The position numbers and the translations under genes were made by a program. A model generated the notes under the pieces. It was not told the DNA's origin. It saw only the letters and a list, made by a program, of their open reading frames with translations, and searched no databases. A stretch of DNA of 64,000 bases, from the NCBI GenBank assembly GCA_014155875.1, contig JACEFZ010021421.1, positions 648,001 through 712,000 of the forward strand, in the 5' to 3' direction. Shown in pieces: positions 10,793 through 21,113 of this stretch; positions within the stretch are counted from its first letter, which is position 1, and every line of letters starts with the position of its first letter. Source of the DNA: Cepaea nemoralis (lineage: Eukaryota; Mollusca; Gastropoda; Stylommatophora; Helicidae).

Positions 10793-12478
10793 CAGATTCT
10801 ACAAAGAGCTGTAGATACATTTGCTGCATGGGCAAATAGATGGTGTGTCAGCATAAACACTGACAAGTGCAGCACAACCCTATTTACCCTCTCTCCAAAA
10901 CAAAAGGCAGGGATCATCCAGATAAATGGAACACCCCTAAGAGAAGATAAAGAACCAACATACCTTGGAGTAACATTTGATGGCAAGCTGACATGGAGAA
11001 AGCACATCAACAAAGCAGTAGCAAAAGCCAGAAGGAAAATAGCCATCCTGAGAAAGCTAAGTGGAACCACATGGGGAGCCAGTACGAAAATACTTAGCAA
11101 AGTTTACCAACAGAGCATACGACCACACCTGGAATATGGGTCAACTGCGTGGTGTTCAGCATCAAATACCACACTACAAGAGCTGGACAAGGTGCAAAAT
11201 CAAGCACTTAGAGTTACCACAGGAGGGATGAGATCAACCCCTATAGTGGAAATGGAGAAGATGGGGAGGACACAGGCACTGAGTGAGCGCAGAGATACGA
11301 AAACGCTAATACAAGCAGAAAAGTTCCTCAGCTTGCCAGGCCACCCTATGAAGAACAGATTTGAAAACCTAGCTACGGGGCGGTTGAAAAGAAGTAGTTT
11401 TATCCACCAGGCCAAACGACTCTGCAGAGAAACCACTGATCTGCCCACAGTTGGTATCCCCCTAACAACTATTCCAGAGCGAACTCCATGGAAAGATGAG
11501 CATAGACTATCGTTACAAATCCAGACAAAAGTGAGAGGAATATTTGACAAGGAAGAACAGAACAGTGTGCAGCGCAGAACAGCCACTCTCAGCTTCCTTG
11601 ATGAAGAATACCCACAGGACCTCTGGATCCGAGTCTACACAGATGGGTCAGCACAAAATGCTGTTCGAAATGGAGGAGCGGGAGTGTACATAGAATACCC
11701 AAATAATACTAGGGACACAGCCAGAGTACCGACAGGAAAGTACTGCCATAACTATGATGCCGAAATTGAGGCAATCAAGATAGCAACAGAGAAATTACTA
11801 AATAACAGCAATGGTACTCAACCTGTGGTGCTACTAACAGATGCAAAATCAGTACTCGAGGCGCTCCTCTCTGGGAAATTGCCAGTACTAAGGACACTAC
11901 TTTCTGAACTTAGCAGTCAGCATAAAGTCACCATACAGTGGATACCATCCCACTGTGGAGTACCCGGAAACGACAGAGCTGATCAATTGGCTAAGGAAGG
12001 AGCCAAAGAGGAACAGCCTGATGTGCCCGTTACATACCATCAAAAGAAAAGAATGATCAAATCAGTCAGAAAGCCACCAAAACCTGCTCAAGATGACTAC
12101 CACATTATGGACAGACCAGAACAAGTCATTATTCTGCGCCTCAGAACAGGACACAATAGATTACGCAACCACATGTATACAAAATTCAAGATTGGTGAAA
12201 CAGCCATGTGCACATGTGGATTGGCGTCGCAGACAGCAGAGCACATACTCCAAGACTGCCCAAAATATAACATATCTAGGCAAACCTTCTGGCCTAGAGA
12301 GACGACAGTGGAAGATAAACTCTATGGACCACTGTGTGAACTGAAAAAACAGTTCAATTCATGCAAGAGACGACATTGCAGATATAGACATATTTCAAGC
12401 GAACGAAAGAAGAAGAAGAAGAAGTTCAAAAGCTCCATTTTCTTCCTTAGAGATTGCCATAACAAGTTTGCTCCATAA
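10793..12478 (+). pseudogene. LINE ORF, RT thumb, RNase H and Cys-His C-terminus
   Basis: After the second frameshift come VDTFAAWANRWCVSINTDKC and YLGVTFDGKLTWRKH (thumb), then a complete RNase H: VYTDGSAQNA (Asp), NYDAEIEAIK (Glu), LLTDAKSVLEAL (Asp) and IPSHCGVPGNDRADQLAK (Asp). All four DEDD metal ligands are present. A C-terminal CTCGLASQTAEHILQDC motif follows, usual in this superclade. The frame runs through the (AAG)n tail into host sequence and stops only at 12476-12478, so the element's own stop is missing in this frame. Confidence 0.88.
12422..12433 (+). repeat. Right target-site duplication of the LINE
   Basis: The 12 bp aagttcaaaagc match 8206-8217 exactly. Beyond it, 12440-12560 has an imperfect duplication of agagattgccataac and acaagtttg. 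Confidence 0.8.
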
Positions 12479-12612
12479 AAACTAAGGTAAAGCAAGAGAT
12501 TGCCATAACTTAAGGATTTGTAACAAGTTTGTACTATAAAAACTCGATGGTAAAGGAAACTAGTCTATGAAATGTAAAATAATCATAAGAAGAATACAGG
12601 GTATATACTTAC

Positions 12613-12708
12613 TCCTTCTTTGCATGCCGGATGGTTTCTGAGTAAGATGATGATGATGGCTTGGGAGTCATCAGCATTTTACGGAAGTCTTCATTGGTAA
12701 GTGGATGT
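12613..12708 (-). CDS. IK: IK/RED exon 3 (residues 29-60)
   Basis: Acceptor ctctaag and donor gtaagt bound 96 nt. The product HPLTNEDFRKMLMTPKPSSS followed by SYSETIRHAKKE contains the LTNEDFRKLLMTP signature shared by animal RED proteins. Phase 2 on entry, 2 on exit. Upstream intron 2 (12709-13776) holds the GA microsatellite and no further exon. Confidence 0.95.
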
Positions 12709-13431
12709 CTTAGAGGAAAAAAACACAACAAAACACACATGTGATATCAAAACTTATACTGATTCATTGCAACACAACACAGTAACTACTCAAAGCAATT
12801 ATAATTTTTCAGAGATTTTATGATTTATGACGAAGAAAGAAATGTAAACAAAGATTGACAAAAAGATAAAGATATAAAAATAAGAATACAAAAGGCAAGA
12901 TGCAGTTTCACAGCACTAGGAAATATGTGGAAGCCAAAAGAAATCAAACAACACCAAATTTAAAATACTGAATTCCAATGTTACATTAGTGTAACAATGT
13001 GTTCAGTAACATGGAGAACAAGTACAACAATTACCAATATTCTACAAACAGGCATTAACTGGTGCCTATGCAGAACAGAACGACTCAAATGGTATGACAG
13101 AACCACCAATGAGTAGCTCATGGAGAGAACTAAAACAAATACCAGTGAATCAAGACGGCAGGAAAAGACGCTGGCGCTGGACAGAACAATTATAAAGAAA
13201 ATCTGAGAATAATTTAATGAAGAAGTGTCTTGTCTGGAACCCGCAAACCTGCAGGGCAAACAAAATGGGGGGAGAGAGATATAAAAAACACACAAAGAAG
13301 AGAATTAGAGAGAAATAATATGGAGAGTACATGCGTGGATGGAGCTACATGAGACAGCAAAAGGCAGGATGCATTGGAGCGAGTTGGTTCCAATGGATGT
13401 TAAAGGGCAGAAAAGAAAGAAAAAGTGAAAG

Positions 13432-13579
<148 letters not shown>

Positions 13580-13776
13580 ATAATAATATGGTGGTGACAT
13601 GGAAGGAGCTGCAGAGATAGCAAAAGAAAAGGTTGGCTTGACGTGAGATTATTGACAGCCTATGCTTCAATGAGAGATAAAGAGCAGAAGAAGTTAACAT
13701 AGAAATGGGATAAAGAGCGAGGCACAAAGTACCATACATAACAACAATAATATCAGTCCAAAAAAAAAGTTCTTAC

Positions 13777-13852
13777 TCATCCTCCCCAACATCGTCCACG
13801 GATACCCGGTGTGATGGTGGGGGGAGGGGGTTTGAAAACACTTCAGAATCTC
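13777..13852 (-). CDS. IK: IK/RED exon 2 (residues 4-28)
   Basis: Acceptor ttattgcag and donor gtaaga bound 76 nt. The split Arg4 is followed by DSEVFSNPLPPPSHRVSVDD and VGED. The human N-terminus reads RDSEPFSNPLAPDGHDVDD, so the match begins exactly where exon 1 leaves off. Phase 1 on entry, 2 on exit. Confidence 0.95.
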
Positions 13853-14054
13853 CTGCAATAAAACAAATGTAAACATGATGAGTTCACTTTTTGTGCTAAT
13901 ACACGAGCTACTTAGAGTGCAGTGCAAGAAAAATATCACATCATAACCTTGAACCTTTCAATCACCAATTAGGCAGTAAGTAAATAAAGGACTTTTTTAC
14001 ACACCTAAAGATGCATTATGCATAATCCATATTTCTATAAACCAATTGGGACTC

Positions 14055-14135
14055 AGTGGGTGAAATGGTCACTACCAGGCTGGCTGTCTTTACTTCCCAA
14101 GACATGTCCTGATACCCATTTAAGGCTGAGAACAG
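14055..14135 (-). repeat. SINE family E, segment left of the 39-bp array
   Basis: The words cttcccaagacatgtcctg and acccatttaaggctg match 48250-48290 (cttcccaagacatttcctgg, acccattttaggctgg). The other part of the same element lies beyond the array at 16425-16510, so the array sits inside one SINE. Confidence 0.75.
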
Positions 14136-16424
14136 GTCATTTAACAATCGAGACTCAGTGGGTGAAGAGAACAGGTCATTTAACAATCGAGACTCAGGGG
14201 GTGAGAACAGGTCATTTAACAATCGAGACTCAGTGGGTGAGGAGAACAGGTCATTTAACAATCGAGACTCAGTGGGTGAGAACATGTCATTTAACAATCA
14301 AGACTCAGTGGGTGAGAACAGGTCATTTAACAATCAAGACTCAGTGGGTGAGGAGAACAGGTAATTTAACAATCAAGACTCAGTGGGTGAGGAGAACAGT
14401 TCATTTAACAATCAAGACTCAGTGGGTGAGAACATGTCATTTAACAAACGAGACTCAGTGGGTGAGAACAGGTCATTTAACAATCAAGACTCAGTGGGTG
14501 AGGAGAACAGGTCATTTAACAATTGAGACTCAGTGGGTGAGGAGAACAGGTCATTTAACAATCAAGACTCAGTGGGTGAGGAGAACAGGTCATTTAACAA
14601 TCGAGACTCAGTGGGTGAGAACAGGTCATTTAACAATCAAGACTCAGTGGGTGAGGAGAACAGGTCATTTAACAATCGAGACTCAGTGGGTGAGGAGAAC
14701 AGGTCATTTAACAATCGAGACTCAGTGGGTGAGGAGAACAGGTCATTTAACAATCGAGACTCAGTGGGTGAGAACATGTCATTTAACAATCAAGACTCAG
14801 TGGGTGAGAACAGGTCATTTAACAATCAAGACTCAGTGGGTGAGGACAGGTCATTTAACAATCAAGACTCAGTGGGTGAGGAGAACAGGTCATTTAACAA
14901 TCAAGACTCAGTGGGTGAGAACATGTCATTTAACAAACGAGACTCAGTGGGTGAGAACAGGTCATTTAACAATCAAGACTCAGTGGGTGAGGAGAACAGG
15001 TCATTTAACAATCGAGACTCAGTGGGTGAGGAGAACAGGTCATTTAACAATCAAGACTCAGTGGGTGAGGAGAACAGGTCATTTAACAATCGAGACTCAG
15101 TGGGTGAGAACATGTCATTTAACAAACGAGACTCAGTGGGTGAGAACAGGTCATTTAACAATCAAGACTCAGTGGGTGAGGAGAACAGGTCATTTAACAA
15201 TCGAGACTCAGTGGGTGAGGAGAACAGGTCATTTAACAATCGAGACTCAGTGGGTGAGGAGAACATGTCATTTAACAAACGAGACTCAGTGGGTGAGGAG
15301 AACAGGTCATTTAACAATCGAGACTCAGTGGGTGAGGAGAACAGGTTATTTAACAATCAAGACTCAGTGGGTGAGGAGAACAGGTTATTTAACAATCAAG
15401 ACTCAGTGGGTGAGGAGAACAGGTCATTTAACAATCGAGACTCAGTGGGTGAGGAGAACAGGTTATTTAACAATCGAGACTCAGTGGGTGAGGAGAACAG
15501 GTCATTTAACAATCGAGACTCAGTGGGTGAGGAGAACAGGTCATTTAACAATCGAGACTCAGTGGGTGAGGAGAACAGGTTATTTAACAATCAAGACTCA
15601 GTGGGTGAGGAGAACAGGTCATTTAACAATCGAGACTCAGTGGGTGAGGAGAACAGGTCATTTAACAATCAAGACTCAGTGGGTGAGAACATGTCATTTA
15701 ACAAACGAGACTCAGTGGGTGAGAACAGGTCATTTAACAATCGAGACTCAGTGGGTGAGAACAGGTCATTTAACAATCGAGACTCAGTGGGTGAGGAGAA
15801 CAGGTCATTTAACAATCGAGACTCAGTGGGTGAGGAGAACAGGTCATTTAACAATCGAGACTCAGTGGGTGAGGAGAACAGGTCATTTAACAATCGAGAC
15901 TCAGTGGGTGAGGAGAACAGGTCATTTAACAATCGAGACTCAGTGGGTGAGGAGAACAGGTCATTTAACAATCGAGACTCAGTGGGTGAGGAGAACAGGT
16001 CATTTAACAATCAAGACTCAGTGGGTGAGAACATGTCATTTAACAAACGAGACTCAGTGGGTGAGAACAGGTCATTTAACAATCAAGACTCAGTGGGTGA
16101 GGAGAACAGGTCATTTAACAATCGAGACTCAGTGGGTGAGGAGAACAGGTCATTTAACAATCAAGACTCAGTGGGTGAGGAGAACAGGTCATTTAACAAT
16201 CGAGACTCAGTGGGTGAGGAGAACAGGTCATTTAACAATCAAGACTCAGTGGGTGAGAACATGTCATTTAACAAACGAGACTCAGTGGGTGAGAACAGGT
16301 CATTTAACAATCAAGACTCAGTGGGTGAGGAGAACAGGTCATTTAACAATCGAGACTCAGTGGGTGAGGAGAACAGGTTATTTAACAATCGAGACTGAGT
16401 GGGTGAGGAGAACAGGTCATTTAA
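14136..16424 (+). repeat. 36/39-bp minisatellite, about 60 copies
   Basis: The unit contains gagactcagtgggtgagga followed by gaacaggtcatttaacaatc. A 36-bp variant lacks one GAG triplet. Point variants (atgtcat, aacaaacg, ggttatt, caatcaag) recur in ordered groups, which suggests block duplication. As 36 and 39 are multiples of three, reading frames of up to 822 codons stay open on the plus strand and shorter ones on the minus strand; none has a composition or flank that suggests a protein. It lies in IK intron 1. Confidence 0.96.
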
Positions 16425-16510
16425 CACCCCCCTTCTGCTTTCTTTCAATTAAGATTGGAACCCATGACCACCCGACCGGCAAGTGAGCATCTAGCCACTA
16501 TACTACTGCG
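16425..16510 (-). repeat. SINE family E, tRNA-like head right of the 39-bp array
   Basis: On the minus strand it has an A-box-like tagtggctagatgctc and a B-box-like ggtcatgggttccaatc, matching the minus-strand layout at 48320-48410. This is the head of the element whose other part lies left of the array. Confidence 0.65.
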
Positions 16511-16559
16511 ACACCCTATTAGACAACATGAAATTGAAATATTAAACTAATTCTTTGTA

Positions 16560-16765
16560 AAGTTAGTTAGATGCATAGCCTTTACAGAATGTAGCAGTCA
16601 AGCCCAGCAATTTTTGGCTGTTTGTGATTTCTGGGCAGGTTTACGTTCTGTAGTTTGCCACTGCTTTATGGCACCCATACCATTTCATAAAAAACCAACG
16701 TAAGGCAGTCTGCTGCCAAATCGTCCACAGCTCTGTTTCGAACATGGGTATGCAGGATTACGAAC
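16560..16765 (-). repeat. SINE family D copy
   Basis: An inverted copy with aaacgtaaacctgcc-type 3' sequence near 16640 and a tRNA-like head on the minus strand near 16720-16765 (contains gtttcgaac read on plus). Confidence 0.7.
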
Positions 16766-16864
16766 TGCGCAACTTTATATTATTTTACAAAAGCAATTAC
16801 CTAGAGATAGATATAATTCTCTTTAAACATTTGCCAGCTGGCAATAGGGTTAATACATCTCCAC

Positions 16865-17058
16865 AAATCTCGGTCCAGCCAGCACCAGTTCTCCTGGTCT
16901 GCCCTTGCCTCTTTTCTTTTACTGCTGATCTTTCCAGTCATCATGAATTTTCAATGCCTCTCTTCTCATTACATAACTATAAAAAACACCACACTCTTCT
17001 GATATTTGTATACAATGTGCTCTCTCATTAGCCTTTTCCAGCACTTGTTAGTTAGAGT
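16865..17058 (-). mobile_element. Truncated LINE 3' fragment
   Basis: Nucleotide words such as ctcctggtctgcccttgcct and tcaatgcctctcttctcat match the LINE 3' ends at 18172-18545 and 20551-20865. The reading frame is decayed. Confidence 0.6.
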
Positions 17059-17059
17059 C

Positions 17060-17530
17060 CATGCCCAGTATCCACACTCTACTAATGAAGAATCAGATTT
17101 GCTGGTCACCTGACTCGCATGCCAGATCTCAGGCTCCCTAAACAAATTTGTTACGGTGAGTTGTGTTGTGGTAAACGCTCTCAAGGTGACATGAGGAAAG
17201 CTTTAAAGACACTGAAAATGTATCTCAAAGCTTTTGGAAGTCATCATGACACCTGGGAGACTGTTGCCAAAGACCAAAATTCATGGCGTACATCATTATG
17301 CAAGGGTGTAGTCACTTGTGAAGCAAACAGGACTACAAGAGCTGTGAAAAAAAACTGGACAAAAAACCACTGCAGGAGATCCTCCTGGAACATCAAGCAC
17401 TATCTGCCCACATTGTCAAAGAACATTTTTAGCCAAAATAGGCCCTGCCAGCCATCTTAGAACTCACAGCTCAAAACTATTTGTCTAGCCTCACTGGATG
17501 AAATGAATGGTCATCATCATACTTGATGGA
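17060..17530 (+). mobile_element. LINE reverse transcriptase C-terminus with C2H2 finger
   Basis: Plus strand: LTRMPDLRLPKQICYGELCC, GKRSQGDMRK, then SWRTSLCKG-type sequence, as in the C-terminus of a common animal LINE family. After a one-base frame change the classical zinc finger appears: CPHCQRTFLAKIGPASHLRT then H. It is a 5'-truncated, decayed copy. The remaining 17531-18170 is A-T rich intron with nothing recognised. Confidence 0.75.
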
Positions 17531-18171
17531 CAAACACCAGTTACTTTGGCAGTCCAAGGTATTGGTAGCATATGTACCCAGGCATGGAATTGTATGAGGT
17601 ACAGGAACTAGAAAAGAACTGGGAGTCTTGTTATCGGGTTGTGATGACAACAATGGTCTGTGAAGGCTTTGTTATATGTGATGATGATCTTAATAAACTG
17701 AAGTTGAACAGAAAATAAATGAACACAAAAAATGTACATCTCTGCTTTTAACTGACAGTCATTTTCCCCCATTTAAAAAAAAAGAGAAGTTTCAATACCT
17801 GACAAAGATGAATGTATAAAATTAGCATTTTATAACAATGTATTTATACTTTTATCATAGTATAATTTATACCAATAATAAATAATATGATTAATAACCT
17901 ATTCAACTCACAACCCTTCTGGGATGTTATTAATTTATTGAGATATATTTAAATTGTTATTTCTGATTTATGTAGTATTTTTTAATATAAAACTATATTT
18001 AGTAATATTATTATAATATAACAAATCTACACTATTGTAGTGTATAATTATTTTAAAAAATAATGTTAAATATCAATGAATAAATGAAATTATTAAAACA
18101 TCTTTCAGACAATTTTGATATTTAAGAAACTCAGTCAATTAAAATTTATAACAATTGTTCATAATCATCAT

Positions 18172-18545
18172 CATCATCAAGTGCCGTGCCGGCTGGCGTA
18201 GGCGTTCATGGCTCTCCATAGATCTCGGTCTTTGGTTTTCTGGATCAACTCTGCTGCTGATATTCCTCCATGCCACCGTCTCAATCCATCCAGCATCACT
18301 TCTCTTGGTCTACCTCTGCCTCTCTTCCCCTCGATCTTTCCAGTTGTTACGATGTTCTCCAATGTTCTCCAATGCCTCTCTTCTCATCACATGACCGAGG
18401 AAAGCTGTTTGTCTCTTTCTTATTGTTGTATATAATGTTCTAGTTTCATTAGCTTGTTTCAGGCAGTCGTTGTTAGTTACTCTGGCAGTCCAAGGAATTC
18501 GCAACATTCGTCTCAGGAACCACATCTCTGTTGCTTCTAATTGAT
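18172..18545 (-). mobile_element. Truncated LINE 3' end with (TGA)n tail
   Basis: The minus strand encodes MWFLRRMLRIPWTARVTNND, RQTAFLGHVMRREALENI and GKRGRGRPREVMLDGLRRW, the C-terminal part of a LINE reverse transcriptase. A 12-bp duplication (gttctccaat twice at about 18352-18373) breaks the frame. It ends in a short ATC/TGA triplet tail near 18165-18180. Confidence 0.85.
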
Positions 18546-18835
18546 AATAAACACATAAATTGGAGATAATAATATAAAACTACATAAATACCGCTAATTT
18601 ATTATTATTTGAAACAAAATATAACAACTATATCAACTAGCATCTGTTTTGAGAAAATTATTTTATTGCTTTATTTTTATCGATAATTGGTGACAGAAAC
18701 CAACAACATTAAGCTAGTGATTAGCCAGCCCAATTGAAATGTTAACTGACTATGTGATATATAATAAACAATACGCTTGCTACATGTTAACAAATGCAGT
18801 TACAAAATTTTGTTTTAAACACAACGTGTACTTAC

Positions 18836-18845
18836 GTTCTGGCAT
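18836..18845 (-). CDS. IK: IK/RED exon 1 (start codon; residues 1-3)
   Basis: The minus strand reads ATGCCAGAAC followed by donor gtaagt. Only ten coding bases are present: Met-Pro-Glu plus the first base of Arg4, matching the human start MPERDSE. The exon would be missed by ORF finding; it is placed by the exact phase match to exon 2 five kilobases away and by the conserved N-terminus. RED is a nuclear protein that works with SMU1 in the spliceosomal B complex. Exons 1-7 join as 531 nt without a stop. Confidence 0.9.
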
Positions 18846-19104
18846 CTTGTGAATATTGTCTCCGACAATATTATAATTTAATCCACAGACACAAACGTTC
18901 TCCTCCTTGTTGGGAGGCTGGACTGTTCAGATTTTTGTCAACTTTTGCATCTGAAGCCTAATTTAATATTATACATCTCGCGTGAATTTGTTATGATATC
19001 ATTTTAAATCTTCATTTATATAATTTTTATTATTTTGCATAGTTAAATTAATGTCTTAATTATATGTTTCAAATACAATGTTTAAAATACAATGTCTGGG
19101 ACTA

Positions 19105-19225
19105 TCAACATCTTGTGCCCCGCAAACTGGTGTAGGCGTTGATGTCTCTCCATAGACCCCGGTTTTTGGTGTTCTGAATCGTTCTCTGACTGATCTGTAA
19201 ATTACCACGCAATCTTGAGAAGGTA
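19105..19225 (-). mobile_element. Truncated LINE 3' fragment
   Basis: Matches the extreme 3' end of 18172-18545 (tgtaggcgttgatgtctctc here, cgtaggcgttcatggctctc there). Diverged and short. Confidence 0.55.
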
Positions 19226-19612
19226 ATGTGGAGGTTTTCCCTGGTGAAAACAATACAAGGAATAGATACACGACGGCAGTGAGATTTACTAGTGAAAGAT
19301 AAGCAAAAATAAGGGTATAACATGAAATCGCACATGAATCACTGACTCTTTTATTCTTGTAAATATTATAACAACGGGTATTGCTGCTGCTTTTTTAGAC
19401 ATGTTATGTTATGGTAACTCAGTAAAACACACATGACATGAAAGTGAAGATGATTTTACTCAATTTATCATTATAACTGAGAAGTTCAATCCTGATAAAT
19501 TCAGGTTCATATTTGTGTCTGGACCCGCGGGTGGAAGAGAAAATAAGCAAGCTTGCGGGCCAGACTATTGTGGAAAGCGGATGAGCAATGGACTGGGCTG
19601 GTATAGTGAATG

Positions 19613-20069
19613 CTGTAAAGCAGTGGTTCTCAACCGGTGGGGAATTCCCCCCCCCCAGGGGGGAATTTTAGGGTTTCCAGGGGGGGGGGGAATGAAGATT
19701 ATTTCAAGATCGCATTAATACAAGAACCGATTACTTGATCTTGTTTTTCCTTTCATACTTTACGCTTCTGTACGCATCACCCTTCTGAAATTCATTTTAT
19801 AACGTAAGTAGATCCGCAAATCACATTTTATGTACATGTCTAGACTTGTTTTAGTATGTGCTATTAAATTTAGCTTCAATTATTACGTATACTGTGTAGG
19901 GGCAGGGGGAAATTTTTAGGGAGGAAATACAAAAGGGGGGAATGACGTTCTAAAAATATGGCAAGGGGGGAATGATGTCCTAAAAATATGGTGAGGGGGG
20001 GGATGACGTCCTAAAAATATGGTGAAGGGGGGAACGGACCAAAAAAGGTTGAGAACCACTGCTGTAGAG
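19613..20069. mobile_element. hAT-type MITE, copy 1, with 8-bp target duplication
   Basis: The element spans 19621-20061. Its inverted ends are CAGTGGTTCTCAACC at the left and GGTTGAGAACCACTG at the right. The flanks are ctgtaaag (19613-19620) and ctgtagag (20062-20069): 8 bp with one mismatch, as expected for hAT transposons. The interior is non-coding with G runs and repeats of a word like ggggggaatgacgtcctaaa. Confidence 0.9.
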
Positions 20070-20299
20070 AGGCAGACGATTAACCGAATCAAGAGACCTC
20101 TGCGAATCTGCAACCTTGACCAGACCACAAGAACATCAAGTGAAAAGAAACGAAGCCTGTCAGATGCGGTATGCAGAGGGCCAACACAGAACTGGTGTTG
20201 TCGACCGCTACAAGCTGATGGAGACACCACGGGAGCTGATCCAAGCACTTATGGACTGAATAGTTCAATATGCAGTGAGAATACTCTGACGACCAACGC

Positions 20300-20865
20300 A
20301 TCATCAAGTGTCATGCCAGCTGGAGTAATCGTTCATACCCCCTCCCTCCACAGATCTTGGTCTTGATCAACTACGCTGTTGATATTCCTCCATGCCACAT
20401 TCTTATTCTTCTTCTTCTGCTGCGTTCATCCGGATTTTTTTTCGGATGTGACTGCGTTGTGCCTGTTTACAGCAGAGCTGCGTTCTTGCGCCGTCAGGCC
20501 GGCACATCCGACTTCTGCGGGCATTTGTTGACCGGGTTAACCTTCCCGGACATTCTTATTCCATACAGCATCATTTCTCTTGGTATGCCTCTGCCTCTCT
20601 TCCCCTCGATCTTTCTAGTTGTCACAATGTTCTCCAATGCCTCTCATCTCATCACATGACCAAAAAAAGCTGTTTGCCTCTTTCTTATTGATGTATATAA
20701 TGTTCTAGTTTCATTAGCCTCTTTCAGGCAGTCGTTGTTAGAAACTTTGGCAGTCCAAGGAATTAGCAACATTCGTCTCAGAAAACCACCTCGGTTGCTT
20801 CCAATCTCTTCCCGTTTTGTTCGTTTACATTCCAATATTCACAGCCATACAGCAAAAGAGGTTCT
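20300..20865 (-). mobile_element. Truncated LINE 3' end, interrupted by a SINE
   Basis: The minus strand encodes NRGGFLRRMLLIPWTAKVSN and TRTLYTSIRKRQTAFFGHVM, closely related to 18172-18545. Family A SINE 20409-20549 is inserted in it, so the LINE is the older insertion. Confidence 0.82.
20397..20561 (-). repeat. Short element family A copy with 12-bp target duplication
   Basis: The element itself is 20409-20549. It is flanked by acattcttattc at 20397-20408 and again at 20550-20561. On the minus strand it begins ccgggaaggttaacc, contains gcagctctgctgtaaacagg, and ends gcagaagaagaa. The exact duplication proves its boundaries: about 140 bp including a GAA tail. Confidence 0.9.
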
Positions 20866-21023
20866 ATAATATATCTATATAGCACTTCAGCGACCACCAA
20901 CAATATATCATAATCCCACGCCAAACAGGACAACGGCGAGCAAGCAGCACTTCCGGTTGTGTTTACGTGTCAACAGCTTCTGAAAATTGGATGACTTTTG
21001 GAAAACTGAAATTATAATCAAAC

Positions 21024-21113
21024 ATGCCGAAGGAAACGTTACGTGATAAACTGGATGGCAACGAACTCGACCTTAGCATAAGCAATCTGGAAACTGTCCC
21101 AGTGAAAGAACTT
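21024..21113 (+). CDS. LRRC59: LRRC59 exon 1 (residues 1-30)
   Basis: The ATG at 21024 opens [20 protein letters not shown] and continues [10 protein letters not shown], then donor gtaagg. Human LRRC59 has [26 protein letters not shown], so the match is nearly residue for residue and fixes the start. Seven exons splice to 924 nt and 307 residues plus stop, the human length. LRRC59 is an ER and nuclear-envelope membrane protein with a cytosolic leucine-rich repeat region; in mammals it binds ribosomes and helps import FGF1. The protein has four leucine-rich repeats (about 35-130), a charged coiled coil (about 140-215), and a membrane segment (240-259). Confidence 0.96.

Larger units (their letters stand above)
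8218..12421 (+). mobile_element. Near full-length I-like non-LTR retrotransposon
   Basis: A 4.2-kb element encodes endonuclease, reverse transcriptase and RNase H in that order and ends in an (AAG)n tail, flanked by 12-bp direct repeats. An RNase H domain after the reverse transcriptase is typical of the I superclade. No separate ORF1 protein is visible in the 5' 350 bp, so it is either 5'-incomplete or from a lineage without ORF1. It sits antisense in IK intron 3. Confidence 0.88.
18846..21023. promoter_or_regulatory. Shared upstream region of IK and LRRC59
   Basis: The two start codons face away from each other, 2.18 kb apart, so both promoters must lie here or in upstream 5' exons. Most of the interval is transposon debris: a LINE fragment at 19105, a hAT MITE at 19621, a LINE with a SINE inside at 20300-20865. 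The only clearly non-repeat parts are about 18846-19050 and 20870-21023. I see no convincing TATA box or CpG island. Confidence 0.45.

Noticed and set aside
14018..16486. 822-codon open reading frame on the plus strand
   Set aside because: It is the 36/39-bp array read through; the period is a multiple of three, other frames are open too, and it lies in an intron of IK with no splice or start context.
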